Shown here piece by piece: positions 12,472 to 24,300 of a DNA stretch of 64,000 bases. Location: assembly GCF_045679555.1 (NCBI RefSeq), contig NC_092110.1:3301390-3365389 (forward strand), written 5' to 3'. This stretch comes from Salvelinus alpinus. Taxonomy: Eukaryota > Chordata > Actinopteri > Salmoniformes > Salmonidae. A program made the translations under genes and the position numbers. Position 1 is the first letter of the stretch, and every line of letters begins with the position of its first letter. A model generated the notes under the pieces. It was not told the origin of the DNA. It saw only the letters and a program-made list of their open reading frames with translations, and did not search any database.

Positions 12472-15400
12472 CTAAAAACAAAAAGTTATAGTGACTACCA
12501 GAAGAAACTTTTCTACAGTTTAATGCAGGGACTCCAGCGGTGGGAGAAAAAAAATGAATAAAGGTTTTATATCAAGAAATGAAGTCAGTGTAACTAGTTT
12601 TGCATGGACAAGCATACTAGTCAATCTAAACATGTGTGTATAATATAGTGTATACAACTACATTACATACCAAATCCATTTCAATGGATCCTCCCTTGTG
12701 GACAAGTTCAGCCTTGGCTTGTTGCATGGATTTATCGCCAGACCCTCTGTGTTGCGAGCCCCCTCTACGTGGAGACACAGCCCTCAGCACCACCCTCTGT
12801 CTGCCCCGGGCCGATGGCTCCCTCCTCCCAGGCAGGTCCACTCCGCCTGGGGACATGGGCCTCTCCATGCAGGCCGGGGAGAGGTGCTGGATGGGGGTGA
12901 CGTTGGGGGAGCTGGGCCTCAGCTGGGAGGTGTCCCATCGAGGTGAGGAGCGACCCCGGGGGGAGAGGTCTCTACGGGGTGATGGGTAGCGGAGCTGGGA
13001 GGGGGACGGTTCCCTCAGAGGGGACTCCCAGCCAGTGGACAGCAGACCGGTGAACAGACATCCCTGGTCAGGAGACAGCATGGCCAGGCTACAGTCCTCC
13101 TCCACAAGCCTCGCTCTCTCACTCTGCTCCTTGTCCAGGCTGGAGGCCAAGACAGTCCTCCGGTCTGGCCCTGTCCTCTTGCCTGAGATGGAGGTATGGG
13201 GATGGCACGATGGAGGCACGATGGAGTTGGTGAGGCAGCTGGGGAGAGAACGGAAGGTACTGAGGGTACAGCCATGGAGAGCTGACGACACAACCTGGGT
13301 GACGGTGGTAGCGGTGACCGACGGAGAGGCTATGTCACAGGGCTGAGGGCTGGTGCTCCGGGAGCGGATCTTTGGAGTGGAGCCACCGTCGTAATCATCA
13401 TCGTCATCTTCGTCGATGTCATCTATCTCTTCATCCATGCCATCAGAGTCGTCTGCGTCTGAGAACTGGTGTTTGGCTGTGCTCAAGATCCCGGTCTTCG
13501 AGTCTTGCTGGATGTCATCTGTATTGTTTGAAAGAACAGAAAAAATAATGACAAATATAATATCAAATTCCTTTCTGTCATTAATTCAGTGTTACATATC
13601 TGAATAATTCATATTAGGGAGTAAAGTATAGTATACTGGTCATTGATCAATATTTTACCAGATTCCTGTGTGTCTGTATCATCCACTGTGATTGACACAC
13701 CAAGCTCAAGACACTTCTTCATGTGAGCCTTTGACTTCATATGCTTGGTCAGGTTACCTGTAAGACAACAAACATTTAAAGATGAATCTTGTTGAGCTTA
13801 CTATATTCATTACCATTCAATTGTACATTTTGGAAATAAATGTTCCTATTGTCATCAATCAATCAAATGTATAAATCCCTTTTCAAATCATCAGTTGTCA
13901 CAAAGTGCGTCCGTACCTCTCGTTTCATTCATTTCAATGGAATAAAAAGACGGGACACCCACCTTTCGTTTTGAAAGCGAAGTTGCAGACCCTGCAGACG
14001 TAGGGTCTGACGTCAGTGTGGGTGCGTATGTGTTTCTTCAGCATACTAGGTTTCTTACAGCGGATGCCACACTCCTCACAGATATACTTTCCTCTGCCTC
14101 TGCCCCTCACGTACACATAGTCCTCATTGGACTTGAACCTGAGGGAAGGGAAACAATCCTTCATGTGATGTTCTATAAAAAGCTTTAGACATGCAAGGTA
14201 AGTGAAAAAACATATATTTCATCTAATTCCAGGTCACCCTTGGGAAAGGGGTCTTCTGACCTCAATAGGACTACCGGGTTAAATAAATAAAGTTACAAAT
14301 CGTTTGTACCACCAGGCGTTACCCCTATATAAAACATTACAAACTAACATTATAATGAACACTCTATTGCTTACTGATTAATGTGATAGTATCATAACTG
14401 ACCCTCCATCAAAGATTTTGATCTGGGTTGGCGTTGGTGTTAGCGCTGCTGTTTGTTTCGAGGAGACCTCCAGGTCTTTCCAGTCCTCCTTCGCTGCTTT
14501 TACCCTGCAGCTGGCATCCTTCACTTTCCTTCCATGGCAGATCACATTCAGCTCTTTGAGCTCCGGTTTGCTCTGTAGCTAAATGAGATAGATACATAAA
14601 CATTCATACGAAGAAAGAATAAAAAATAAAAATGTAACCCCGTTTTCTCTCCCCACGATCTTGTCTCATCGCTGCAATTCCCCGATGGGTTCGGGAGAGG
14701 AGAAGGTCGAGTAATGCATTCCCCAGAAACCGCCAAACCGTTTGCTTAACCCGGAAGCCAGCCGCACCAATGTTTCGGAGGAAACACCGTTCAACTGACG
14801 ACCAAAGTCAGAGTGATGAGCCAAGTAAAGCCCCCCCCGGCCAAACCCTCCCCTAACCCGGACGACGCTGGGCCAGCTGCGCTATGGGACTCCCGGTGGG
14901 ATCGAACCACAGGCTGTAGTGACGCTGCCTTAGACCGCTGCGGCACTCGGGAGTTCAAGAATAAACATTCTGTTAACATGCAGTTTAGATATGTTTAGGT
15001 AATGGAGTTAGGTAATACAGGATATTAACAATGTAATATGGTTACAATATTATACAATATTAGATAGTTTATGATGTAACTTGAGTCAAGGATTGTATAC
15101 ATACATTCAATATGGAAATGTAAGGGTGATTTGGACTAAATCAAACACTAACAATAAAGGTTCTCACCAGCTCAAGCCTCTGCCTCCATAAGAGTGAGGA
15201 GGAGACCAGTTTCCCAGTCCCAGGTTGGTACATGGCAGCCATGGTGTACACCCATGTGTTAGTCTTCTGTTTGGAGCGGAGCAGAGCCAGGGTTGCACTG
15301 GTGTTGAGGTTAGGAGGGTTGGGGTTATGGGAACTGACGCGCCACGTAGTGTACACAGAGGACATAGGAGAAGTGTTGGGAGTGCTGTTCGGCTTGGTGT

Positions 15401-18400
15401 AGTTCAGATAGCACCAACTCACAACTGTCGTTGTGCGAAGACTTGGAAACTGAGATATCAGTTTGGTGTTTTCACCGTCAGAGATGAGGATGCCCTGACC
15501 TTTGACTAACTGCACCATCATTTCCATCTGTGCCTTGCTGTCCATCCCAGACTCTTTGAAATCATTTAGAGACATCAGAGAGGGTGGATGTAGGCTTGTT
15601 TCGGTTGAGGAGTTGTCCATAAGGGAATCAGGACATTCTGACCCTTGTTGCTGAGGTGAGATGAAGCTTCCACTTGCTCGGTCGTCTTGAGAATGATGTG
15701 AGGATGACACAGACAAAGAGGATATAGAAGAAAGGCCTGACAGTGATGCTCCCTGGTTGGTGTCACTTTTAAACTCTGTCTTTAAACTGTACTTGCTCTC
15801 TTCGGTCACATTACAGTTCCCTAACTCCACAGCGCCCAACTCCTCCACTATCTCACCGTACATTTTCTCCTCTTTGACACGTTTCTGCTGTTTGACCTCC
15901 ATTAACAGGTCCAAGCTGCTGGCCGGAGATAGCATGCGCTTGTTGGATCCACCACTGGATCCACAGTTGGTGGTGGAGATAGTCCTGGAGGTCAGGGTTA
16001 GAGGGATGCCTGTCTTAAACTTAGCTGGTGACAGATCTAGAACTTGAATCTGGGCTGGGTTGGTCAACAGTCCTCGGGGGTGTCCTAATAATGCATCTAA
16101 ATTTGTGGATAAATGTGCAAAGTGAGAAGTGAGAGAGTTTTCGTATGGATCGTCTACAACCTGTGACACAGTGGTGTATGTAATGCTACCGTAAGACGGC
16201 ACGTGAGCCTGTATTCTAACAGGAACTAAGAGACCGGAGTGTGGTGGCTGAGGGGCAAACATTGGCAGAGACTGCAAGAGCAGTGAAGTGGTTGAGAACG
16301 ACAGGGCATTGCTGAGGTACTGAGGAAGAATATTTAGCGGAAGGACTGGATGTGTAAATTCAGGGTCAACATTCAAGGACGCCTGTCTTACCAAGTTACC
16401 CCGTCTGGGTTCTGAGTAACTGGCGCCGAGTTCCGCATGTCTAACTTTGGCCATTGGAGAGAGACTGCCGTAGTCAAATGATACGCTTCGGACCTCTGGG
16501 AGCTCTCTGCGCTGAGAGTTGCATGGTGCCTGTTCTGAAGAGGAGCGTCTCATTTCATGTTGTTGACGCTGGTTCAGGACAGAGAGGGAGTGGGCGCTTC
16601 CTGGCACCGCTAAGAACTCCAACGCTTTTCCAAACTCATCCTGTCTAGCTGCCAGGGAAGCTGGCTTGGGGATAAACTCTCGCTCTCTCTCTTCTCGGTC
16701 AAACGAGAAGCTGGAGCAGTAGGATAGGTTGCTATCCTGACTAGGGCTTCGGGAGAGGCTCGTACAGGCCGACTCGAAGCTAGACTCACCAGAAGAGTGC
16801 TCCAAGTCAGCTAAGCGGAGTCTCTTCTTCTTTGGAGGGAGTTTTTCTGGGGGGAACTGAGACAGGGTTTCACTCCTCTGAGGCCATTGGAACTCCTCTA
16901 CATATCTATCGGGCTCCTTCGCCTTCACCTGTTTCACCTCAGCTGCTTTCTCTTTCTCTGGACTGTCAGGTTCTACAGTCACCCTGATCTCTGGGACCTG
17001 TATGTTGGACTGGCGGACTAGCTTAGGTGTCATTTGATATGATTGATCTAACAATCTACTGTCACTCAATTGGTGTGCAAAGATCTCAGTCCTTTTATCT
17101 CGAGTTTCGGTTTGCTCCACCACTTCCATTGAGGAAGGCTTTTCCCGTCTCTGGTAGTTGTAAGACTCGTCAGAGTGAGACTTGCTTAGGGAGTTTGTGT
17201 GTTGAATCACAGAGATGACATTACCTAAAGTTCTCTTCTCTATGGTGTCTTCCAACATTTCCATGTGCAGTCTATCACACTGTACTCTATCCTGTGTATT
17301 CACGCTTTGGGCATGTACTTTCACTGAAGGAGTAGTGGTTAGAGCACCTTGAGAGGCTTGCTTTGAATCATAGTCCCTCATCTCTTCAGAGTGGTCGTAG
17401 TCTGTGTGATACTGGCTTGCTGCATCCTCCTCCTCCCTAATACATTTTTCCTTCCGCCGTTTCCTCGTCGCAAATTCCATCTCTACTCCAAGGTTGGAAA
17501 TTTCAGAGATGTTTCCATAGTGGTCAGGAAGTTCTGTGTGTCCATCGTGTGCAGAGTGTTCAAAGGCAGCCTGTCGCCTAAGTCTCCTAATACCTCCAGG
17601 GGACGCCCTCTCATCAAAGGAGTGGCTGCCTCGCAGGCCTTGTGGCATGTCCAGACACGAAGCTGAGGACGTGGGCATCGAGTTGCTCCGCACCAGCTGC
17701 CCAGAATCAGAGAGCTCTAGTTGAGCCTCTTTCATTTCTTCCCTTGTAAATGAATGTGTGTTTATTCTGATCGATTCTATCATTGATTCCTTTTCTTGTG
17801 TGAACACGCGGGAAACACCTCGCTCTGAAGACTTACGATCACTTATTAAGTCTGTAGTGCAAGTCACAACAGTTATGGCCTGTTTCGGGTTTGGTTTGTA
17901 ACACTTCCCAAACATAATCTCTTGATAGGACTTGGCATTTGTGTTGGGAGGACCACCCGTTTGGTGTTCTGCGCTCTCGGAGCGTGAGAAGTAGCCTGAG
18001 TCTGTGCTGCCTTTGCTTCCCTGGCTAGGCAGGGAGAGAGATGTGTCAGTGTCACTGCTCCTTTTCTCTGAGAGCCGGAGTGCCAGTCGCTGCTTGATGG
18101 CGCTGGATTGAATTGCACGACTGACCTGAGAAACGGCTGGAGCTTGAGCATCATTGATCTCCGGGAGCCTGGCTGAACGCTCCTCAGATAATGTCGATGT
18201 AACTCCCTGTTTCTGGGCAACGAGATGCAGTACTCTTACAGCAGTGGTGCTATCTGGTTCCTCGACTGAAACAGAGTCCAAGAACGATGAATAGTCATCA
18301 TCCGTGTCAGAGCTCTGCTCAGCGTCAGAGTATAACTCTCCTTCTCCTTCTAAAGATCCCCGGTCCTCTGTGTTGGCATTGTAAGAACCCAGTTCTGAAA

Positions 18401-19112
18401 TTGGCACTGTCCCAGCTTTGACAGAGTGAGCATGAGATTTTCTGTGTTTGTATAAATTGCTCTTGGTTTTGAAAGAGAAGCCGCAGGGAACGCAGGGGTA
18501 GGGTCGCTCCCCAGTATGTGAGCGAATATGCTTTTTAAGTACGCTGGGTTTGGCACATGCCCTCCCACAATAATCACACACATACTTCCCAGGCTTCTGC
18601 TGCTGCTTCTGCTCCATCTTACTACACACGTCCTTGGATAGCTCCTCTATCCCTGACTGGGAACAGTGTTGAAGAGACGCAGGTAAACTGGGGGAGCTCC
18701 TCTGAGGAGAGGGCCCTTCACAGTTGCCATGGGATAGCGGAAGTGCAGAAACCAAGCCATCTGCCGTTTTCTGTCTTGCAAAGGGAACTGTCTGTCTCTC
18801 CTGTGGTGGATATGATGTTAATACATTGTAATGAGGATGACTGCAGGCTTGATCCTGTAATTGGCGTAGTGATTTCCCTAATTGTCTTAGGTTCCCTGAG
18901 TCAGACTTTTCTGTTGAACCACATGTGGTTCTACTCTGGTCCTCCTCAGGTTGTGGGCATAGGTGCCACCCCTCCCCCTCCGAATCAGCCGAAGGGGGCA
19001 TTTTAGTTTGGGCAGTTGTCGGCTCTGGTGCTGCCCACTTTTTCTGTGTAACTGTCTTTTTTAGACCCTCTTTAGAGCATTTCACCTCCACAGTAGTTTC
19101 TAGTGACTCCAT
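12004..19112 (-). CDS. hivep2: HIVEP2-type ZAS zinc-finger transcription factor
   Basis: Six minus-strand exons (15168-19112, 14403-14578, 13963-14138, 13659-13757, 12671-13518, 12004-12471) join in phase to 1903 codons plus stop. Two C2H2 pairs define the ZAS family, which binds kappaB-like enhancers in the nucleus: ZAS-N at residues ~179-227 ([20 protein letters not shown]) and ZAS-C from ~1394 ([20 protein letters not shown]). Between them lie Ser-rich stretches, a basic PPKKKRLR probable NLS near ~757, and HIVEP2-specific blocks such as [14 protein letters not shown] and NIQVPEIRV. An acidic run and SP repeats follow ZAS-C. Matches to HIVEP2 exceed those to HIVEP1/3. At 1903 aa it is shorter than human (~2446), and it ends just after KAIASLRI, where human continues. 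The start has a good context (GTCATGG). Confidence 0.94.
12671..13518 (-). CDS. hivep2: hivep2 exon (acidic and SP-repeat region)
   Basis: 848 nt from acceptor ATACAG to donor TTG|GTATGT. It starts with [10 protein letters not shown] and an Asp-rich run, then RSRSTSPQP and a chain of SP(R)-containing repeats as in HIVEP2. No ATG is needed because it is internal. Confidence 0.93.
13659..13757 (-). CDS. hivep2: hivep2 exon (end of finger 4)
   Basis: 99 nt from acceptor TTACAG to donor TCTG|GTAAAA. It reads [21 protein letters not shown], finishing the last zinc finger, then an acidic linker. It is too short to be obvious as an open frame; phases on both sides agree. Confidence 0.92.
13963..14138 (-). 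CDS. hivep2: hivep2 exon with ZAS-C fingers
   Basis: 176 nt from acceptor CCCTCAG to donor AAAG|GTGGGT. It encodes [20 protein letters not shown] and finger 3, then most of finger 4, which is completed across the junction in the next exon. Confidence 0.95.
14403..14578 (-). CDS. hivep2: hivep2 exon (residues 1316-1374)
   Basis: 176 nt between acceptor CATTTAG and donor GG|GTCAGT. The coding frame reads [18 protein letters not shown] and ends TQIKIFDGG, matching the region just before ZAS-C in HIVEP2. A longer open frame here in another phase is a shadow. Confidence 0.9.
14610..14955 (-). mobile_element. tRNA-derived SINE in hivep2 intron
   Basis: Reversed SINE: on the minus strand the head reads cgagtgccgcagcggtctaa (A box) and ggttcgatccc (B box). 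A GC-rich body follows, with an A/T-rich tail towards 14610. It occupies most of the 589-bp first visible intron. It is the same family as 49372-49859. Confidence 0.88.
15168..19112 (-). CDS. hivep2: hivep2 large exon (residues 1-1315)
   Basis: A single 3945-nt open exon from the ATG, typical of HIVEP genes, which keep most of the protein in one giant exon. It holds ZAS-N, the Ser-rich middle and the [20 protein letters not shown] block. The donor is GAGCTG|GTGAGA in phase 0. A non-coding 5' exon must lie upstream, and its junction is unclear. Confidence 0.95.
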
Positions 19113-20631
19113 GACGATTCCTCTTCAGGGTTGATACCCAACAGACAATAATGTCTGTTATGTAAATGTAGTAATATATGGAGATAAAGGGTCATCTGAA
19201 AGATATCAGAAAACTGAAATTATTATTCGTGAAATTGCATACCTCAAAATATTACCTCAAGGACACCCAAGCATTATGCCTAGCAAAGACAGAATACACG
19301 ATTAATCAGTAGATGCAAAGATAGCTTACTTACAAAAATACCGTACTTTATGTTCCTTCCTCAAATAAACGTGGTACATAATGACCAGTGTTCACAGCAG
19401 GAAAGAAAAATCTGTCTCTTTACTAGACTCTCTCAAATACCGTTACCTCATAGTACCTCATATTACACACACACATTGTGCACCACAATCACAATGTGTG
19501 TGTGTGTGTGTGTGCGTACTGTATTTGTGTGCACTTGGACTCTAAACTCAAAGACATTGGATGTGCGTACTGTATATTATCCTGTCCTATATCTCAGCTC
19601 CATACCATGGGGCTATCTGGATCTTGGCACTATTACTATGCCTTCATCACAAATGGCACCCTATCCCTTACATAGTGCACTACTTTTGACCAGGGCCTGT
19701 AGAATGGGATGTAATCTTGTCCTATACCTCAGCTCTATACCATGGGGCTCCACAATATGCTGCGTCTCAGAGGGAACATCATTCTCATCTTCTCAGTATC
19801 AAAGGCTGTGTGCTCTTTAACGAGGTTATGTAAGATTATCTGGTTCAAACCCACTGAGCTACTCTTAATTAGGACATTCTATGAGTGACGCGCTCTCTTT
19901 TTGTTACTTCCTACCGCTCTCTTTCTTACAACCATCCTAGTATTCGCTCTCTCTCTCTCTCCCTCTGTCTCTCTCGGGGATGATACAAATCCAAGGTGAC
20001 TCAAGATGCAGAGATAAAACATGCATTAAATCAAAGAGGCTGTGCTTATACTGCAAGTATGTCCAACTAATATTCAAATGAGAAGTGCTTTATCCTCCCA
20101 CTTGACATATGGCTAAAGACTACAGTAATCAGATAGAGTTTTGCAACCCTCACTTAGACAGACAGACCAAAAAGGAGAATCCAGTATATACTGTGTACTG
20201 TAAAAGGTGGCTTTTTGGAACATTCTATGAGAGAAGGTTTCCAGAGGTATCGGGGCAGAGGTGACAACGTTGTAAGCCTTGAGAGGGAGGGGACAGGGGA
20301 TCTATCTCTCCTCAAGGTCGTTCTGACCTCATAGCTGGGTATTTTTCCATCCTTCCCAACTAAAGCAATGAGAGGAGGAACTACAAGTGCAGGGTGTCAG
20401 GGAGATAAGCCTGCCTCATTGAAACAATGCATACCTCGCCTCTGAACTGCACCACAGAGAGAGAGAGCGGGAAGGGAACAGACCCTTTAGTATGTACACT
20501 TCACAACCTCTTTTAAGTCTATTCCTCATGTAGGTAAAGCTAATGGTCGTGTCGCACGTTACAGTAATATATCTCATTCATGGTATATCAAAACTGTTCA
20601 CAGAAAGATGCTACTGTACCACTGGTGTGCA
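19113..20631. other. hivep2 upstream region with microsatellites
   Basis: Holds the 5' untranslated side of hivep2, a (TG)n run at about 19495-19514, a CT-rich run at about 19947-19975, and a copy of the short repeat caaatggcaccctatccc...gaccagggcc at 19649-19696. I cannot place the first non-coding exon with confidence. Confidence 0.5.
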
Positions 20632-21687
20632 TAGCCAAAGAGCTCTATTTTGATTTAATCTGACCACATTTCTTTTTGTTACCTTTATTTAACTAGGCAA
20701 GTCAGTTAAGAACAAATTCTCATTTACAATGACGGCCTACCCGGCCAAACCCTAACGACACTGGGCCAATTGTGCGCCGCCCTGTGGGACTCACAATCAC
20801 AGCCGGTTGTGATACAGCCTGGAATCAAACCAGGATCTGTAGTGACGCCTCTAGCACTGAGATGCAGTGCCTTAGACCGCTCCGCCACTTGGGAGCCCCT
20901 GGTAAATAGCATTGTCACTTGGATTGGAACCGGTGCTATGGTTAGATGACCTGAAGATAGAGCTCTTTGGCCACACACACACACCAGTGGTGGGTTTGAA
21001 GTTGAAAAATGAAAGCAAATGCAGAAAAGTACTTATACCTACGGTAAAATATGGTGGTGGATCTTTGCTGTTATGGGGCTATTTTGCTTCAACTGGTCTT
21101 GGCGCCCTTGTTAAGGTTAACGGCATCATGAACTTTAACAAGTACCAGTACATTTTAGACAAAAACCTGGTTGTCTCTACCAGGAGGCTGACACTTGGCC
21201 GCAAGTGGATCCAGCAAGACATTAACCCCAAGCACTAATCAAAATCCACAAAGAAATTGTTCATTGACCACAAAATCCACATTTTGCTATGACCATCTCA
21301 GTCTCTGGACTTGAACCCCATTAAAAACCTGTGGTTTGAATTGAATTGGGCAATCCATGCAGACGAAGGATACCAAGGATCTGTACATATTCTGTTTGGA
21401 GGAATGGTCTAAGATCCCTCCCAATGTGTTCTCCAATCTCATAACACATTTAGAAAAAGGCTCAGTGTGGTTTTCCTTGCAAGTGGTGGGTGCTAGAGTA
21501 TTGTTTTTGAATTTATACCTCATTAAACAAAATCTCTTTCTCTGAGCAATTGCATTAACATAATATAATTTCCCTTTTTTTTTTTTTTGCATACAATATA
21601 GCTCAGTATTTGTACTATCTGTTTTATACAGCCTTTTTTGCAAATCTTTATCAAGGATGCCAATAATTATGGATCTGACTGTACATG
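20632..21687 (+). mobile_element. Tc1-like relic with inverted internal piece
   Basis: The plus strand from 20912 to 21238 retains transposase-like sequence (DLKIELFGH, PTVKYGGGSLLLWGYF, GRKWIQQD), and the right end is ggatctgactgta. The 39 bp before the embedded SINE (20632-20670) are an inverted copy of the segment after it (about 20936-20976). Confidence 0.75.
20672..20900 (-). mobile_element. tRNA-derived SINE inserted in Tc1 relic
   Basis: The reversed copy has its head at the right (minus strand gctcccaagtggcggagcgg, ggtttgattcc) and its shared 3' tail at the left (ctagttaaataaaggtaac). It splits the surrounding Tc1 relic. Confidence 0.88.
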
Positions 21688-22857
21688 CTGATAAGACATG
21701 GATGATACAGCAGCTGAAGCATGTTGAATGGAGACACTGGGAAGTATACTGTATGTAGGTTATGGAAAACGACTTTATAATACCACTGCATCATATCACG
21801 TTCAAGCTATACAGAACATATCCCATAACAGGGATGACAGTCATGTAGGCCAACACTTGCCCCTCATCCATACATCTCATAAGGACAATACATAGCGCCA
21901 GGGACACTGAGGCAGAAAGCCCATGGCATGACAGCCCACAGCATGCAGAATGAACACCAATGCAAGATGAGACTGTTTTCTACTCAGAATGCATGCAGTT
22001 AAAGCACAAGATCTGTGGTAAGAAAATAGTATCTCCTTAAGCAACAGACAGACATGCAAATATAATCCTCATACAAACCTGACACTCGTATACTCCCTTC
22101 TTGTCCCATATCGCCAGTCACATGTGACATACCTCATTTTGCAAATTCCAGCGGTCCATTCTCCATCCCTGGGTTATAGTAATAACAACAATGATCAGAT
22201 TTACCGAGGAGTAAAATCTCATCAATCTTACGTTTCTGCCGCTGCTGTTGGCTGACTGAGTATTCATTCGAATATCTATTGACGTGAGCTAGTCAACAGA
22301 GAAAATACCCAAGCATGACGCGGACAGACCCAAGCACAAAAATAGCAAAGGGGCCCTGTGAGGGATTATACAACAGCCCACGTTTAAAGACATTTTCTCA
22401 AACACAGCATTTACACTTTTTTAGTGTGGGTCCAAAACACAGCAGACAGATACACTTTCTCAGTGTGGGGGCAAAACAATGTTAAAACCCTTCATATACC
22501 AAAACGCTGCTTTTACCAGCGACCTGAACACAACAGACAGCAACATTTTCTTAGCTAGAGGTTCATTTCTCAGCGGGTCCAGGAGGGAATAGAATAGAAT
22601 ATTCAGCTACACTTTCCCGGGGTGGGTCCTTTATACACCAAAAGGGATTCTACCAGGGTCTGGGATCCCTGATTACACTAGTCTGATAACCTGGGATGAC
22701 CCAAATACACAGAAGACAGACCTAAGTAAAATCAGGGTTCATAGTGAAGTATAGTTTGGGATTTACCCTCCTCATTGGGCCAAAACACAGCACACACTTA
22801 CTTCCCCTCTGGGTGATGGGAAACAATTCACTGTGATCACTGACAACTACAAACACA
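21688..22857. other. Intergenic, nothing recognised
   Basis: Unique-looking sequence between two Tc1 elements. I see no coding exon. A motif repeats loosely at about 22425 and 22455 (agtgtgggtccaaaacacagcagacag / agtgtgggggcaaaac). Distal hivep2 regulatory sequence is possible but unproven. Confidence 0.35.
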
Positions 22858-23624
22858 TACAGTACCAGTCAAAAGTTTGAACACACCTACTCATTCAAGG
22901 GTTTTTCTTTATTTTGACAATTCTCTACATTGTAGAAGAATAGTGAAGACATCAAAATTATGAAATAACACATATGGAATCATGTAGTAACCCAAAAAAG
23001 TGTTAAATCAAAATATATTTTAGATTTTAGATTCTTCAAAGTAGCCACCTTTTGCCTTGATGACAGCTTTGCACACTCTTGACATTCTCTCATCCAGCAT
23101 CACCTGGAATGTTTTTCCAACATTCTTGAAGGAGTTCCCACATATGCTGAGCATTTGTTGGCTGCTTTTCCTTCACTCTGCAGTCCAACTCATCCCAAAC
23201 CATCTCAATTGGGTTGAGGTCGGGTGATTGTGACCAAGGCGCAGCGTGATCTTTATTACAGTGAAACTTTAAACAAAAACAATAAACCAATAACGAAATG
23301 TGAAAGTAGTGGTGCACATGCACAAACACAGGTGGGAAAAATAGCTACTTAAATATGATCCCCAATTAGAGGCAACGATTAACATACCAAAACATACCAA
23401 AACACCAACATAGAAATGTTAAACTAGAACACCCCCTAGTCACTCCCTGACCTACTACACCATAGAGAAACAAGGGCTCTCTATGGTCAGGGCATGACAG
23501 TACATCCCCAAAGGTGCGGACTCCGGACGCAAAACCTGAGGGGGGGGGGGGTTAGGGGGGTGACTAGTGTTGGTCGTAGCCCCCCCCCCCCCCCCAGACC
23601 CCGGGTCCGACCATGGCGCCGGGC

Positions 23625-23960
23625 TGAACGCCGTGCCTGGACTGTGCACCGGAGCAGAGGAGGGCTCCGGCCCTTGAGCTGGGTTGGACGCCGTGCCTGG
23701 GCATCGGCGCAGAAGAAGGCTCCGGCCCTTGAGCTGGGCTGGCTGCCGTGCCTGGACTGGGCACCTGCGCTGAGGAAGGCTCCGGCCATGGAGCTGGGCT
23801 GGCCGCCGTGCCTGGACTGGGCACCGGCGCTGAGAAAGGCTCCGGCCATGGAGCTGGGCTGGCCGCCGTGCCTGGACTGGGCACCGGCGCTGAGGAAGGC
23901 TCCTGCCCTGTAGCGGGACTGGACACCGTGCCTGCACTGGGCACCGGCGCAGATGGCACC
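23625..23960. repeat. GC-rich 60-bp minisatellite
   Basis: At least five units of a 60-bp repeat (gagctgggctggccgccgtg and ggcaccggcgctgaggaagg). Because 60 is a multiple of three, several frames stay open on both strands and give Pro/Ala-rich translations with no known domain. Confidence 0.9.
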
Positions 23961-24300
23961 GGACTGGTGACACACACTACAGGGCTAGTGCGGGGAGCTG
24001 GCACAGGACGTACCGGGCTGGGGAGACGCACTGGAGGCCTGGTGCGTGGAGCCGGCACAGGTGGTACCGGACTGGTGACACGCACTTCAGGGAAAGTGTG
24101 GGGAGCTGGCACAGGACGTACCGGACTAGGGAGGCGCACTGGAGGCCTGATGCATGGAGCCAGCACAGGTGGCACCGGACTGGTGACACGCACTTCAGGG
24201 AGAGTGCGGGCAGCTGGCACAGGATGTACCGGACTGGAGAGACGCACTGGAGTCCAGATGTGGAGCCGGCACAGGTTTCACCAGACTGATAACCGGATCC
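23961..24300. repeat. GC-rich ~117-bp tandem repeat
   Basis: Units alternate ggagctggcacaggacgtac / gacgcactggaggcctg with ggcaccggactggtgacac. A related partial unit recurs at 24410-24490 and near-duplicates 24240-24390. The minus-strand reading is rich in VRLPSPVRPVPAP-type peptides. Confidence 0.85.

Noticed and set aside
12010-13486. Plus-strand open frames opposite hivep2 exons (for example 12636-12989 and 13035-13346).
   Set aside because: They are antisense shadows of in-phase hivep2 exons.
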